20,473 bases of DNA from a virus. Positions 7,348-15,272 of this stretch are shown in pieces. A model generated the notes under the pieces. The model was given only the letters and a program-made list of their open reading frames with translations, was not told where the DNA came from and made no database searches. The DNA lies in the IMG/VR virus record IMGVR_UViG_3300032265_001122, positions 1 through 20,473 of that record; one strand, 5' to 3'. Numbering within the stretch: position 1 is the first letter of the stretch; each line of letters opens with the position of its first letter. Both the position numbers and the translations under genes were made by a program.

Positions 7348-9927
7348 ATGGGCGAACAGCGTGTTATGGCCGATGGCCGCATTATTGAAATGGGGCCGAA
7401 CGGCGTCCCGTTTGTTGTGCCCGCGCCGGGCGGAGGAATGACAGTTCCGGTTGGTGCCCGCAATCCCAAGTATCCCTTCGAAAGGCAGCAAATTCAAGGT
7501 CAAATCGCTCAAACTGCTACTAACACAACCGGTCAGCAGATTGACAATAGCATCAAAGGCGCGACCGCCGCCCCTGTAATCGCCAAGGCCGGAGCCGATG
7601 CCCAAAAAGCGGGCATTGAGGCAAAGAGCGCAGATCGGCTTAACGGCCTTCCGCCTGACGTTTACGCCAAGGCGCTTGCGCAGTGGAACGCCTCGCTTCA
7701 ACTTGATTCGATCATTAACGATCTGCACCAGAAGTTTGCCGAAGGCCCCGGCGCGACCCACGGACTTGCGGGCTTGGCAGATTACCTGCCGCTGCCGCAA
7801 AATCAGGCGTTCGACAACGTGGGCAATCAGGCGCGCGGTATCGTCCGTAACGCGCTTGGATTGACCGGCGGTGAAGCCAACACTGCGCAAGAAATGCAGA
7901 TGAACCTTGGGGCCTACATCCCCTCGGCGTCTCAATATGATGGCACGATTGTCAACACGATGGGCAACCTTGCCAAGGTGCGCGACAATGCCCGTAGGAA
8001 TGCCATCCAGACTCTTGGTGGCATTCCTGACGCCTCGGGTAAGATTACCCCAGTTGATTCCAAAGCTGCGCCGAACGTCTGGAATAACACCTATCTGGAC
8101 CCGACGCAAAACCTCGAAGCGGCGGCGTTCGGTGCAACAACCAAGCAAGGTGACATCCCGCCGGGGATGCAGCGGGAATATGATGCATGGATCGCGCAAA
8201 ATGCCCGCAACCTGAGCCCGGATGCTTACGTCAAGTTCCGCAGCGACCTTGACCGCAAATATGGCTATCAGGTCACCCCGGAACAGGAAGACGCCTATCG
8301 CAAGTGGGCGGTAGTTGCTGCCAATGCCGGACGGGGCGGCAACACCATCCCGACGACCATTCCCGGCCCGGCGCAGCCGATGTCCAACATGGAATTTCTG
8401 CGCAACAGTGCGGTAAACAATCCGTTCGGGGCATCTGCGGTAGGGCTTGGTGATGCTGCAAGCTTCGGTGCGATCTCTGCGCTTAATCCCGATCAGACGC
8501 AGGCCCTCGGTAACGCCAGCACCGGCAACGCGATTGGTATGGGGCTTGGGCAGGTTGCGGGTTCGATTGCGGGCACAGAAGGGCTTGGCCTCGGCCTGCG
8601 GTCGCTTGCTTCACGCATTGCCCCTGCGGTCCTGCGCGGCGGTGAAGTGGCGAAAATGATGCGGACGCTCGGCACCGATACCGCCTATTCCGGGATTTAC
8701 GGAAATAACACGGGGGCCGATCCCGCCCTTTCCGCTCTTGCTGGCGGCTTCGGCAGTGGTCTTGGACAAGTCGGCGGCAAGGTTACGGGCGCGGCCATCG
8801 GCGGGCTGGCGGCATCCAATGCAATTAAATATCTTCGGGATGCGGGGATTCCACTAACGGCTGCCCGTGTTATGGGTAAAACTGCATCGCGCATTGAAGA
8901 CGCGGCGATGTCCCTTCCGGGCGTGGGGGATATGATCGCCGCACGTCATAATGATAGCCTTGACGCGTTTAACCGAGCGGCATTTCAGCAAGCTGGCGCG
9001 CCAATCGGCGCGACCGTTCAAAATATCGGCGAACAAGGTGCGCAGGAGTTGCTTGGTGTTCCTGGGAGCAGTGGGGGAAAAGTCGGACAAGCCTATGATG
9101 CGGCAACGTCCGGCGTCACAGTTCCGCTTGATGCTCAGTTTGGCAGCGATATGGTTAACGCGCGTAACGCTGCAAACCTGTTGCCAAATGATTACCTAAA
9201 CAATTTCAACCAGGCCATTAACAACCGGGTATCTCCAATTGCGGCTGCGGGCCAACTGACAGGCGATACTTATCAACAGTCCATGCGGGGCCTCAAGGGC
9301 TATCGCTCATCTGCGGACGCGGCGGCTCCGGGGTTTGAACAAGATTACCGCGATGCGCTTTCAATTGCGATGGATGCCCTTCGCGGGCAGATGGAGCGCG
9401 GCGGCGGACAGCCGGTCATTGAAGGACTTGCCAATGCCGACAAATCCTATAAAATGGCAAAAATTTTGGAGGCGGCAAAAAATGCCGCCAAAAACGGCAA
9501 TAACGGCGAAATTCAAGTTTTCAGCCCCGCCCAATTGAATACCGCACAAACGCAGACGGTCGCTAAGTTTGGCGGAAGCCGCCCGTTTGGGGATTTGGCG
9601 GATGCGGGCCTTCAGGTTCTTCCATCTAAAGTTCCCGATAGCGGAACTGCCCGACGCCTATTTACCCAAGGTATTATTGGTGGCGGCGCGCTTGGAGCGG
9701 GAGCCGGGCTAGGTTATGCAAATGGCGACGCCGTAGCGGGGGCCGCGACCCCTCTTGCGGCAACCGCCTTACTCGCCCTCGCCGGGACGCGCGGCGGACA
9801 AAACCTAATGGTTAAGGCGTTACTTGACCGCCCGGATTGGGCCGCCAAGCTCGGGACCGGTATAAGTAAGTATGCGGGGCAAATCGGCGCAGCCCCTATT
9901 CCACTCCTCATTCAAAACACGCGCTAA
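7348..9927 (+). CDS. Large putative DNA-ejection protein
   Basis: 859 residues, the largest gene of the window. It begins 2 nt after the previous stop. The N-terminal third is helical and Gln/Asn-rich. Residues about 350-500 are Gly/Ala-rich and weakly hydrophobic (SAVGLGDAASFGAISALNP, GMGLGQVAGSIAGTEGLG). They are followed by a pattern common in podovirus ejection proteins: YLRDAGIPLTAARVMG...SLPGVGDMIAARHNDSLDAFNRAAF...GQAYDAA. Near the C-terminus (about 770-815) lies a second Gly/Ala hydrophobic stretch (GIIGGGALGAGAGLGYANG). Such segments could insert into the membrane during DNA delivery. No lytic transglycosylase motif was seen. The role is inferred from size, composition and order. Confidence 0.6.
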   Translation: MGEQRVMADGRIIEMGPNGVPFVVPAPGGGMTVPVGARNPKYPFERQQIQGQIAQTATNTTGQQIDNSIKGATAAPVIAKAGADAQKAGIEAKSADRLNGLPPDVYAKALAQWNASLQLDSIINDLHQKFAEGPGATHGLAGLADYLPLPQNQAFDNVGNQARGIVRNALGLTGGEANTAQEMQMNLGAYIPSASQYDGTIVNTMGNLAKVRDNARRNAIQTLGGIPDASGKITPVDSKAAPNVWNNTYLDPTQNLEAAAFGATTKQGDIPPGMQREYDAWIAQNARNLSPDAYVKFRSDLDRKYGYQVTPEQEDAYRKWAVVAANAGRGGNTIPTTIPGPAQPMSNMEFLRNSAVNNPFGASAVGLGDAASFGAISALNPDQTQALGNASTGNAIGMGLGQVAGSIAGTEGLGLGLRSLASRIAPAVLRGGEVAKMMRTLGTDTAYSGIYGNNTGADPALSALAGGFGSGLGQVGGKVTGAAIGGLAASNAIKYLRDAGIPLTAARVMGKTASRIEDAAMSLPGVGDMIAARHNDSLDAFNRAAFQQAGAPIGATVQNIGEQGAQELLGVPGSSGGKVGQAYDAATSGVTVPLDAQFGSDMVNARNAANLLPNDYLNNFNQAINNRVSPIAAAGQLTGDTYQQSMRGLKGYRSSADAAAPGFEQDYRDALSIAMDALRGQMERGGGQPVIEGLANADKSYKMAKILEAAKNAAKNGNNGEIQVFSPAQLNTAQTQTVAKFGGSRPFGDLADAGLQVLPSKVPDSGTARRLFTQGIIGGGALGAGAGLGYANGDAVAGAATPLAATALLALAGTRGGQNLMVKALLDRPDWAAKLGTGISKYAGQIGAAPIPLLIQNTR

Positions 9928-10068
9928 TTCGGCGTCCTCTTCGGCGAGCCGTTTGGCTTTCCGATTGTCGCGCGCCTCTTTGAAGGCGATCCAGCCCGTT
10001 ACGACCAGCGCCTTGCAAAACATTATTTCGCCGATGCCCATAGGGCGCGGAATACCACGAAAACCCAT
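9820..10068 (-). CDS. Possible small antisense gene opposite the end of the ejection gene
   Basis: 82 residues on the opposite strand. The ATG at 10068 is preceded by GGAGAGA. A hydrophobic stretch (about residues 16-26, MFCKALVVTGWIAF) is followed by a charged helix (KEARDNRKAKRLAEEDAELARVLNEEWNRG). In the 188-bp gap where no + strand gene exists, the codons show G/C-rich third positions, as expected of real genes here. The last third overlaps the ejection gene 3' end by 108 bp. I do not recognise the family. It may be a small membrane-anchored protein or a chance frame; only moderate to low confidence. Confidence 0.35.
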   Translation of the reverse strand: MGFRGIPRPMGIGEIMFCKALVVTGWIAFKEARDNRKAKRLAEEDAELARVLNEEWNRGCADLPRILTYTGPELGGPIRAVK

Positions 10069-10075
10069 TCTCTCC

Positions 10076-10104
10076 AAGGCTCCCTCGCGGGGGCCTTTTT
10101 TATT
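10076..10104 (+). terminator. Rho-independent terminator before the tail fibre gene
   Basis: A 9-bp stem (10076-10084 with 10089-10097, one G-U pair) has loop TCGC and is followed directly by TTTTATT; with the stem's last two T it gives a run of six. It reads on the + strand and ends about 12 nt before the ATG of the collar protein. It would limit read-through from the ejection genes into the fibre and lysis genes. Confidence 0.75.
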
Positions 10105-10115
10105 GGGGCTAACCA

Positions 10116-10808
10116 ATGCCAAGCCTTTTTGACTGGAACACCGCAGCCGGGTCCAATGGGACGGTTGACGGAACCAATATCGCTGAAGGCTGTCCCGCCG
10201 GAAACGTCAACAACGCCGTGCGTTCGATTATGGCGATCATCCGCCAATCGTTCACTTCCGGGCTGCAAAACTTCCTTGCGGGAACCTCGCCGCTTGCCCT
10301 CACCAGCGGCGGGACCGGGGCGACTTCGGCGTCTGCGGCGTTGGTCAATCTCGGCATAACGGCAACGTCTTTTATTCCTACCGGCGCGGTCATGCCGTTT
10401 GCAATGAACACCGCGCCTTCGGGCTGGCTTGGCTGCGATGGTTCGGCGGTATCGCGCACGACTTACGCAGCATTGTTCGCAGCTATTGCCACCACGTTTG
10501 GCACCGGCGATGGTTCGACCACATTCAACCTGCCCGATCTGCGCGGCGAGTTTCTGCGCGGTTGGGACAATGGGCGCGGCGTCGATACGTCTCGCACCTT
10601 CGGCTCTGCACAGGCTGCGATGGTTGGCCCGCACAACCACACGCTTTCGCTGCAAACCCGCGCCGGTAACGCTGCGACCACTAACCCGTCTCCGGGGTGG
10701 GGTGGGGACGACGCGCTAACCGGACCATTTGCGGCAACGACCGCAAACAACAGCGGGACTGAAACGCGCCCCCGCAACATCGCCCTCCTCTACTGCATCA
10801 AGGTTTGA
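10116..10808 (+). CDS. Tail fibre protein with phage tail collar domain
   Basis: 230 residues. Residues about 90-145 match the phage tail collar domain: GAVMPFAMNTAPSGWLGCDGSAVSRTTYAALFAAI...FGTGDGSTTFNLPDLRGEFLRGWD. After it come HNH at 173-175, a metal-binding type motif in collar fibres, and a C-terminal RPRNIALLYCIKV, which is the usual end of these fibres. The N-terminal part (1-85) is a likely virion-attachment segment. It presumably helps recognise the host surface. The start at 10116 has a GGGG run 8-11 nt upstream. It lies right after a terminator, so expression may depend on antitermination or a separate promoter. Confidence 0.85.
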   Translation: MPSLFDWNTAAGSNGTVDGTNIAEGCPAGNVNNAVRSIMAIIRQSFTSGLQNFLAGTSPLALTSGGTGATSASAALVNLGITATSFIPTGAVMPFAMNTAPSGWLGCDGSAVSRTTYAALFAAIATTFGTGDGSTTFNLPDLRGEFLRGWDNGRGVDTSRTFGSAQAAMVGPHNHTLSLQTRAGNAATTNPSPGWGGDDALTGPFAATTANNSGTETRPRNIALLYCIKV

Positions 10809-10812
10809 GCCG

Positions 10813-12588
10813 ATGACGATCAGTCTTACCCATAATTTCCAATCCCCGAAGGCGGACGGCACGGACACTTCGCTTGTTCAGCCATCCAATTGGAACGATC
10901 AACATCAACTCGCGCTGTCCTCTGGTAAACTAATCGGGCGCACTTCGACGGGGGCAGGTGCGGCGGAAGAAATTGCGGTAAGCCCGGACCTTGATCTATC
11001 GTCGGGAACGCTTGGCCTGTCATCCGCCACGTCAACCAAAATCAATTCCGGCAACACTTTCGCCACCACGGGCGCGGAATTGATCGGCCTTACTTCGGGT
11101 GCCGATCCGCGCAATCTCAAGTTCTGGCGCGATGGCCTCACCCGCCAGAACATTGCCAACCCCGGAAACTTTGCCCGGATTGCCGTTCTCGCGGACAGCC
11201 GGGCATCAAGCTATTTTGGCGGCTATGTCTACACCACAAACGCGCTGCGTTCGTGGCCGGTTGCGCTGGCAAAGCGGCTTAACCGCGACACCGGCCTAGC
11301 GGTCGCATATGATAGCTGGTGGGGCTCTACGCGCGGCGTGGGCGGAACGGTGGGCGACACGACCGATAGCCGCATGACTAATAGCGGGTGGTCGCAAGGC
11401 ACAACCAAAGGCCCCGGCGGTGCGCTGTTCAACACCGCGTCTGTAGGGTCTACGCTCAGCTTCACCACATCCCAAGCCGTCGATACCATTGACGTGATCT
11501 ATTACGGCGGTGGCGCTGGTTCGTTTACCGTTTCCGTGGATGGCGGAACAACCCCGCTCAATATGTCGCGGGTTGCGTGGAATGGCGCGGGAACCGATGG
11601 CGCGCACGGCGAGGTCCCGTTTACGTCTGCCAGTTTTACCGCAACAATTAGCGGCACCGTTATGACCGTTTCTGCGGTTTCGTCGGGCACCATTGCTGTG
11701 GGCCAGCGGGTGCGTAAGGTTGTCGTAAACCCCGTCACCGGCACCGTGATTACGGAATACGGGACGATTTCAACGCTCGGTACCGGGACGGGCGGAACCG
11801 GCACTTACAACATGAGTGCGAGCAACACCGTTGGCAGCGCCACCGCCATGATTGGAACTGCCCCCGCCACAACTCTGTCGTGCAACTTTGGCGCGTCGGG
11901 CGATAACGGGACCAGCTACATTCGCCGCCGGGTCATGGCTAGCGGGACGACGCTCGGGTTCGATGATACTAATTTCGGCGCATCGGGCGTAAAAACAATT
12001 ACGCTTAAGTCCACCGTGGGCGGGTGCAACGTCCTCGGTGTCGCCGCTTACAATTCGGCCAACCCGCAAGTGCAAATGCATCAATTGAGCTGGGTTGGTT
12101 CGACTACGGCAAGCTGGGGTGATGGCACCACTGCGCCGACTGCAACGCAGTGGTGGGATATCATGCGCCCGGACCTGACCATTATCGACATCGGCACAAA
12201 CGATATGACCAACAACCTGGGGCAGGCATCTCCTGCCGCCGGGCAGGCCCTCGCCACAAGTTACCTGAATACTATTGTTGGTTCCTCGGGGGTAAGTGGA
12301 TTGCGGCGTTATGGCGACGTAATGATGGTGATTCCGTTTGATATAAACCCGGCAACTGTTGACATAAACCAACAGATTTCATGGCAAAACTTTTTGCGCA
12401 GTTATGCGGCGGGCAATAACATCGCTGTATATGATATGCAAAAACGCTTTGTTTCATATTCTAACATTGGGCTGGGATTTGGGACAAAGGGAACAACGCC
12501 GGGCTGGTATGCAGATACCACACACGTTTATGACCCCGGACACCAAGATTACGCCAATGCCATCGCCAAATTCATCAATTGGATTTGA
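10813..12588 (+). CDS. Tail protein with SGNH/GDSL-type esterase domain
   Basis: 591 residues. Residues 1-100 are a fibre-like N-terminal part. The SGNH hydrolase signature is then visible: ADS at 127-129 (Ser129 nucleophile, block I), GTND at 461-464 (block III, Asn463) and DTTH at 568-571 (Asp568/His571, block V). Residues about 228-350 form a Thr/Ser/Gly-rich insert with the repeat pattern ASFTATISGTVMTVSAVSSGTI..., common in phage adhesins and likely a beta module. Known SGNH tail enzymes remove acetyl or other acyl groups from surface polysaccharide; that is the likely role, with the substrate unknown. The ATG at 10813 is used because the longer frame overlaps the collar gene. Confidence 0.8.
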   Translation: MTISLTHNFQSPKADGTDTSLVQPSNWNDQHQLALSSGKLIGRTSTGAGAAEEIAVSPDLDLSSGTLGLSSATSTKINSGNTFATTGAELIGLTSGADPRNLKFWRDGLTRQNIANPGNFARIAVLADSRASSYFGGYVYTTNALRSWPVALAKRLNRDTGLAVAYDSWWGSTRGVGGTVGDTTDSRMTNSGWSQGTTKGPGGALFNTASVGSTLSFTTSQAVDTIDVIYYGGGAGSFTVSVDGGTTPLNMSRVAWNGAGTDGAHGEVPFTSASFTATISGTVMTVSAVSSGTIAVGQRVRKVVVNPVTGTVITEYGTISTLGTGTGGTGTYNMSASNTVGSATAMIGTAPATTLSCNFGASGDNGTSYIRRRVMASGTTLGFDDTNFGASGVKTITLKSTVGGCNVLGVAAYNSANPQVQMHQLSWVGSTTASWGDGTTAPTATQWWDIMRPDLTIIDIGTNDMTNNLGQASPAAGQALATSYLNTIVGSSGVSGLRRYGDVMMVIPFDINPATVDINQQISWQNFLRSYAAGNNIAVYDMQKRFVSYSNIGLGFGTKGTTPGWYADTTHVYDPGHQDYANAIAKFINWI

Positions 12589-12591
12589 TCG

Positions 12592-12717
12592 ATGATCGCC
12601 GCACTGTTCTGGATCGGCGCGGGCCTTCTCCTGCTTGCCGCTGCGATACTCGCTGACGCTCTTACAGCGTTTGTGGTGCGTAAGTGGCGCGAGGCTGTCC
12701 GAAAGGATTGGCCATGA
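12592..12717 (+). CDS. Small single-pass membrane protein
   Basis: 41 residues, beginning MIAALFWIGAGLLLLAAAIL and ending with a basic tail (VVRKWREAVRKDWP). One membrane helix spans about residues 4-29. The stop overlaps the next ATG (ATGA), so it belongs to the same operon. It starts 3 nt after the tail esterase stop. Position at the head of the lysis cassette suggests a membrane-acting role, but no family is recognised. Confidence 0.65.
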   Translation: MIAALFWIGAGLLLLAAAILADALTAFVVRKWREAVRKDWP

Positions 12718-12977
12718 ACGCGCCTAACCATACCGATCTTTATCAGGGCCTTGGCGAAGTAAAGGCGGGGCAAACCATGCTGGAGCGCCGGATGGATCGG
12801 CTTGAAGAACTCGTAACTAGCCGGTTCGACAAGCTTGATGATCGGCTCGCAAAAATGGAGGCAGCGGAGAACAAACGGGGCGGCGCGACAAGCCTTGCCC
12901 TGTGGCTGGCGGGGGGTGCTGGCGGGTCCGCCGTAGCGCTGATTCTCGTCATCATCCAACATTTTTGGAACAGGTGA
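12714..12977 (+). CDS. XhlA-like coiled-coil membrane protein (lysis-associated)
   Basis: 87 residues. Residues about 8-52 form a charged coiled coil (LGEVKAGQTMLERRMDRLEELVTSRFDKLDDRLAKMEA), followed by one C-terminal membrane helix (about 59-83). This layout is that of XhlA-type proteins, which act with holins in lysis cassettes of other phages. AAAGGA lies 7 nt before the ATG, and the start overlaps the previous stop. It could be a holin partner or a membrane anchor; function by architecture only. Confidence 0.6.
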   Translation: MNAPNHTDLYQGLGEVKAGQTMLERRMDRLEELVTSRFDKLDDRLAKMEAAENKRGGATSLALWLAGGAGGSAVALILVIIQHFWNR

Positions 12978-12980
12978 TTG

Positions 12981-14129
12981 ATGCGTCCCAACGCCGTTTC
13001 CGACGAAGAACTGCGCCGCCGGGTTGAAGCCTATCAGAAATGCGGCAACCAGCGCATTGCCGCCGAAGAACTAGGCATTAGCCGGGAATCGTTGCAGCGG
13101 GCGCTCAAGAACGCGGCAAGGCTCGGGCTGGCACCAGGGCACTTTGAGAACGGTGTCGCGCCGGGCTACCTGATGGGCAAAGTCACCGTGCAGCGCAATG
13201 CTGACGGCGACGTGGAGCGGACTTGGGAGCGGCAGTCGCCAAGTGCCCAAGGCGCGCTCGACATTATCGCGGGCGCTGTGGAAGGCATCCTCGCAGATGC
13301 TAAGTCAGGCTTGGCAAAAACGGCAAAGCCCAAACTGCACGACGCCGATTTGCTGACAGTTATCCCGATGGGCGACCCGCACTTTGGACTGATGACCTGG
13401 GCGAAAGAAGTCGGCGAAAACTTCGATCTCAAGATTGCCGAGGAACTGACGTTTGGCGCGGTTGACCGGCTTTGCGAACTGACCCCGGCGTCGGAAATTG
13501 CTATGCTGCTGAACCTCGGCGACTTCTACCACGCCGACAACAGCACCAACCGGACACCAATCAGCGGGGCCAGTCTGGACGTTGACGGGCGCTTTCAGTT
13601 GATTGCGCAAGTCGGGCTTCGGGCCATGGCGCGGTGCATCCGGCGGCTGCTGGAAAAGCACGCAACGGTGGTCGTCAGGAACAACCGGGGCAACCACGAT
13701 CCGCACCAAGCATATATGCTTTCGCTGGCCCTTGATGCGTTGTTTTCCGAAGAGCCGCGCGTCACGGTCGAAATGACCCCGGCAAGCTTCTACTACTACC
13801 GCTTCGGCAAAACGCTGATTGGCTCGACCCATGGCGACGGGGCCAAGCTTGGCGATCTGCCACTTATTATGGCGTCCGATGTCCCGCACGATTGGGCAGC
13901 GTCAACGTGGCGCGTCTGGCACTGCGGGCACGTCCACCATGACCAGTTAAAGGATCATCCCGGCTGCACGGTGGAAACGCACCGGACGTTGGCCGCCAAT
14001 GACGCCTGGCACCGGCACATGGGCTATCGCTCGGGCCGCGATCTGAAAGCCATCATTTACCACAAAACCCACGGCGAGGTTAGCCGCATCCGTTGCGGCC
14101 TCTCGCAATTGCAGGAGGTGGCGGCATGA
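12981..14129 (+). CDS. Metallophosphoesterase with N-terminal helix-turn-helix
   Basis: 382 residues. The N-terminus (about 20-45, CGNQRIAAEELGISRESLQRALKNA) is a helix-turn-helix. Residues about 125-380 carry all five calcineurin-type phosphoesterase motifs: GDPH 131-134, GDFYH 180-184, GNHD 237-240, His284 (THGDG) and GHVHH 316-320, the ligands for two metal ions. The enzyme is probably a nuclease or phosphodiesterase acting on DNA or RNA; the substrate is unknown. A TTG at 12978 is possible, but the ATG at 12981 with AGGTGA upstream is better. It lies between membrane proteins and the endolysin, an odd place for this enzyme. Confidence 0.85.
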   Translation: MRPNAVSDEELRRRVEAYQKCGNQRIAAEELGISRESLQRALKNAARLGLAPGHFENGVAPGYLMGKVTVQRNADGDVERTWERQSPSAQGALDIIAGAVEGILADAKSGLAKTAKPKLHDADLLTVIPMGDPHFGLMTWAKEVGENFDLKIAEELTFGAVDRLCELTPASEIAMLLNLGDFYHADNSTNRTPISGASLDVDGRFQLIAQVGLRAMARCIRRLLEKHATVVVRNNRGNHDPHQAYMLSLALDALFSEEPRVTVEMTPASFYYYRFGKTLIGSTHGDGAKLGDLPLIMASDVPHDWAASTWRVWHCGHVHHDQLKDHPGCTVETHRTLAANDAWHRHMGYRSGRDLKAIIYHKTHGEVSRIRCGLSQLQEVAA

Positions 14130-14245
14130 CTTACTATTTCTGGCTCGGCAGGGAAGCCCACGCTGCCGCCACCGAACAAGCCACCCGCGAACAGCTCGAA
14201 CGCGAGCGCCTGCCCGTTGTGGAAGTGGCGCAGGAGTATGAGTGA
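14126..14245 (+). CDS. Small protein of unknown function
   Basis: 39 residues (MTYYFWLGREAH...ATREQLERERLPVVEVAQEYE). The ATG overlaps the phosphoesterase stop and has AGGAGG 7 nt upstream, a strong ribosome site. The middle is a charged helix. It overlaps the next gene. No family is recognised. Confidence 0.6.
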   Translation: MTYYFWLGREAHAAATEQATREQLERERLPVVEVAQEYE

Positions 14246-14411
14246 AGAGGAAAAACTTGACGTTGAGGTTGTCCTCATTGCGGACTCTGCGGAAGCGGGG
14301 GCGGAACTATTGGAGCGCCTGTCTGCCGCGCTGCTGTCGGGGGCGTCACAGCGGCAGATCGGGCAGGAAGCCATCTTGATTGGCCGGATGCTCGTAGGGG
14401 CGGACGAATGA
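14238..14411 (+). CDS. Small protein of unknown function
   Basis: 57 residues, acidic (MSEEEKLDVEVVLIADSAEAGAELLERLSAALLSGASQRQIG...LVGADE), predicted helical and soluble. It overlaps the previous gene by 8 nt and the next by 4 nt (ATGA), so it is in a translationally coupled chain. The start at 14238 is preferred over 14217 because of AGGAG just upstream. No family is recognised. Confidence 0.6.
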   Translation: MSEEEKLDVEVVLIADSAEAGAELLERLSAALLSGASQRQIGQEAILIGRMLVGADE

Positions 14412-14599
14412 ACAACTGCGGTGTTGCCATGATCGAGCGTCTAGCGCTTACCGTTCGGGAATTTGCACCCCTTCCTGATGTCGTTGACGCGTGTCTCTTC
14501 CTGCTCGGGAAGGCGGGAATGGGTATGCTGAAAGGCCCGGTCAGCGATCAAGCGGAAACCCTGAAAGCGCTTGCCACACTGGCGGAGCGCAAGGAATGA
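14408..14599 (+). CDS. Small protein of unknown function
   Basis: 63 residues (MNNCGVAMIERLALTVREFAPLPDVVDACLFLLGKAGMGMLKGP...ALATLAERKE). It is amphipathic with no clear membrane segment. The ATG overlaps the previous stop, and its own stop overlaps the endolysin ATG. The tight coupling implies it is translated with the endolysin, but it has no recognised function. Confidence 0.55.
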   Translation: MNNCGVAMIERLALTVREFAPLPDVVDACLFLLGKAGMGMLKGPVSDQAETLKALATLAERKE

Positions 14600-15111
14600 C
14601 CGCGTTCGACACCGCCCTAGCGTTCGTCCTGAAAGAGGAGGGCGGATACGTCAACAACCCGCGCGACCCCGGCGGAGAAACTAACCTAGGCGTCACGCGG
14701 CGCACATGGCAGGCGTATACCGGCAAGATCGATGTGGATATGCACTCGCTCACCCCGGCGTCGGTGGGGCCACTCTACAAGGATGGATATTGGCGGACGA
14801 TGGGCTGCGATGGCCTGCCCCCGGCGCTGGCGCTGTGCGTGTTCGACTTTGGGGTGAACGCCGGTTGTTCGCGCGCTGTGCGGCTTCTGCAATCCATCGT
14901 GAACGCATTGCCTGACGGTTCGCCCGGCCCCGTGACGTTCAAGGCTGTCCAAGCCTTCGCTGCGGCTCACACCCTGCCCGAACTGGTCCGCCGCTATCAG
15001 CAAGGCCGCCGCGATTATTACCGCTTGCTGTCCACCTTTGCCACGTTCGGCAAAGGCTGGCTGGCGCGGTGTGACCGGATTGAAACTCAAGCCCTAAGGA
15101 TGGTGTCATGA
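14596..15111 (+). CDS. Endolysin, glycoside hydrolase family 108
   Basis: 171 residues. This is the peptidoglycan-cutting lysis enzyme. The N-terminal motif EEGGYVNNPRDPGGETNLGVT (residues 14-34) is the signature of GH108 muramidases, with the Glu before GGY (Glu15) as the catalytic residue. Then follow LYKDGYWRTMGCDGLPPALALCVFDFGVNAG and the C-terminal peptidoglycan-binding part (LLQSIVNALPDGSPGPVTFKAVQAF...RRDYYRLLS). There is no signal peptide, so a holin is needed for export. The ATG at 14596 overlaps the previous stop; a longer frame from 14491 would overlap the whole preceding gene. Confidence 0.9.
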   Translation: MTAFDTALAFVLKEEGGYVNNPRDPGGETNLGVTRRTWQAYTGKIDVDMHSLTPASVGPLYKDGYWRTMGCDGLPPALALCVFDFGVNAGCSRAVRLLQSIVNALPDGSPGPVTFKAVQAFAAAHTLPELVRRYQQGRRDYYRLLSTFATFGKGWLARCDRIETQALRMVS

Positions 15112-15272
15112 AAGTCATTGCATACGTCAAAGCCCGAATCGGGGAACATTCAACATGGGCAAGCATCGTGCTGGCCGTGACCGGCGGCGCTGCGTTGGCT
15201 TCGCCGTATAGCTGGCTTGCCATTGCGGCGGGTGTCATTGGCGCACTGGTTCCGACCGGGCGCGGCAAGTGA
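15108..15272 (+). CDS. Holin candidate, two membrane helices
   Basis: 54 residues, not in a long frame of its own but clearly supported. The ATG overlaps the endolysin stop (ATGA) with AAGGA 7 nt upstream. Two hydrophobic helices (about 17-33 and 36-50) are joined by a short SPYS turn, and the C-terminus is short and basic (TGRGK). This matches a small class II-type holin that releases the endolysin. Its position between endolysin and spanin genes supports this. Confidence 0.7.
   Translation: MKVIAYVKARIGEHSTWASIVLAVTGGAALASPYSWLAIAAGVIGALVPTGRGK

Noticed and set aside
7342-8199. 285-residue frame on the minus strand
   Set aside because: Opposite the start of the large ejection gene, which has coherent family blocks; the minus frame has none and no neighbour in its direction.
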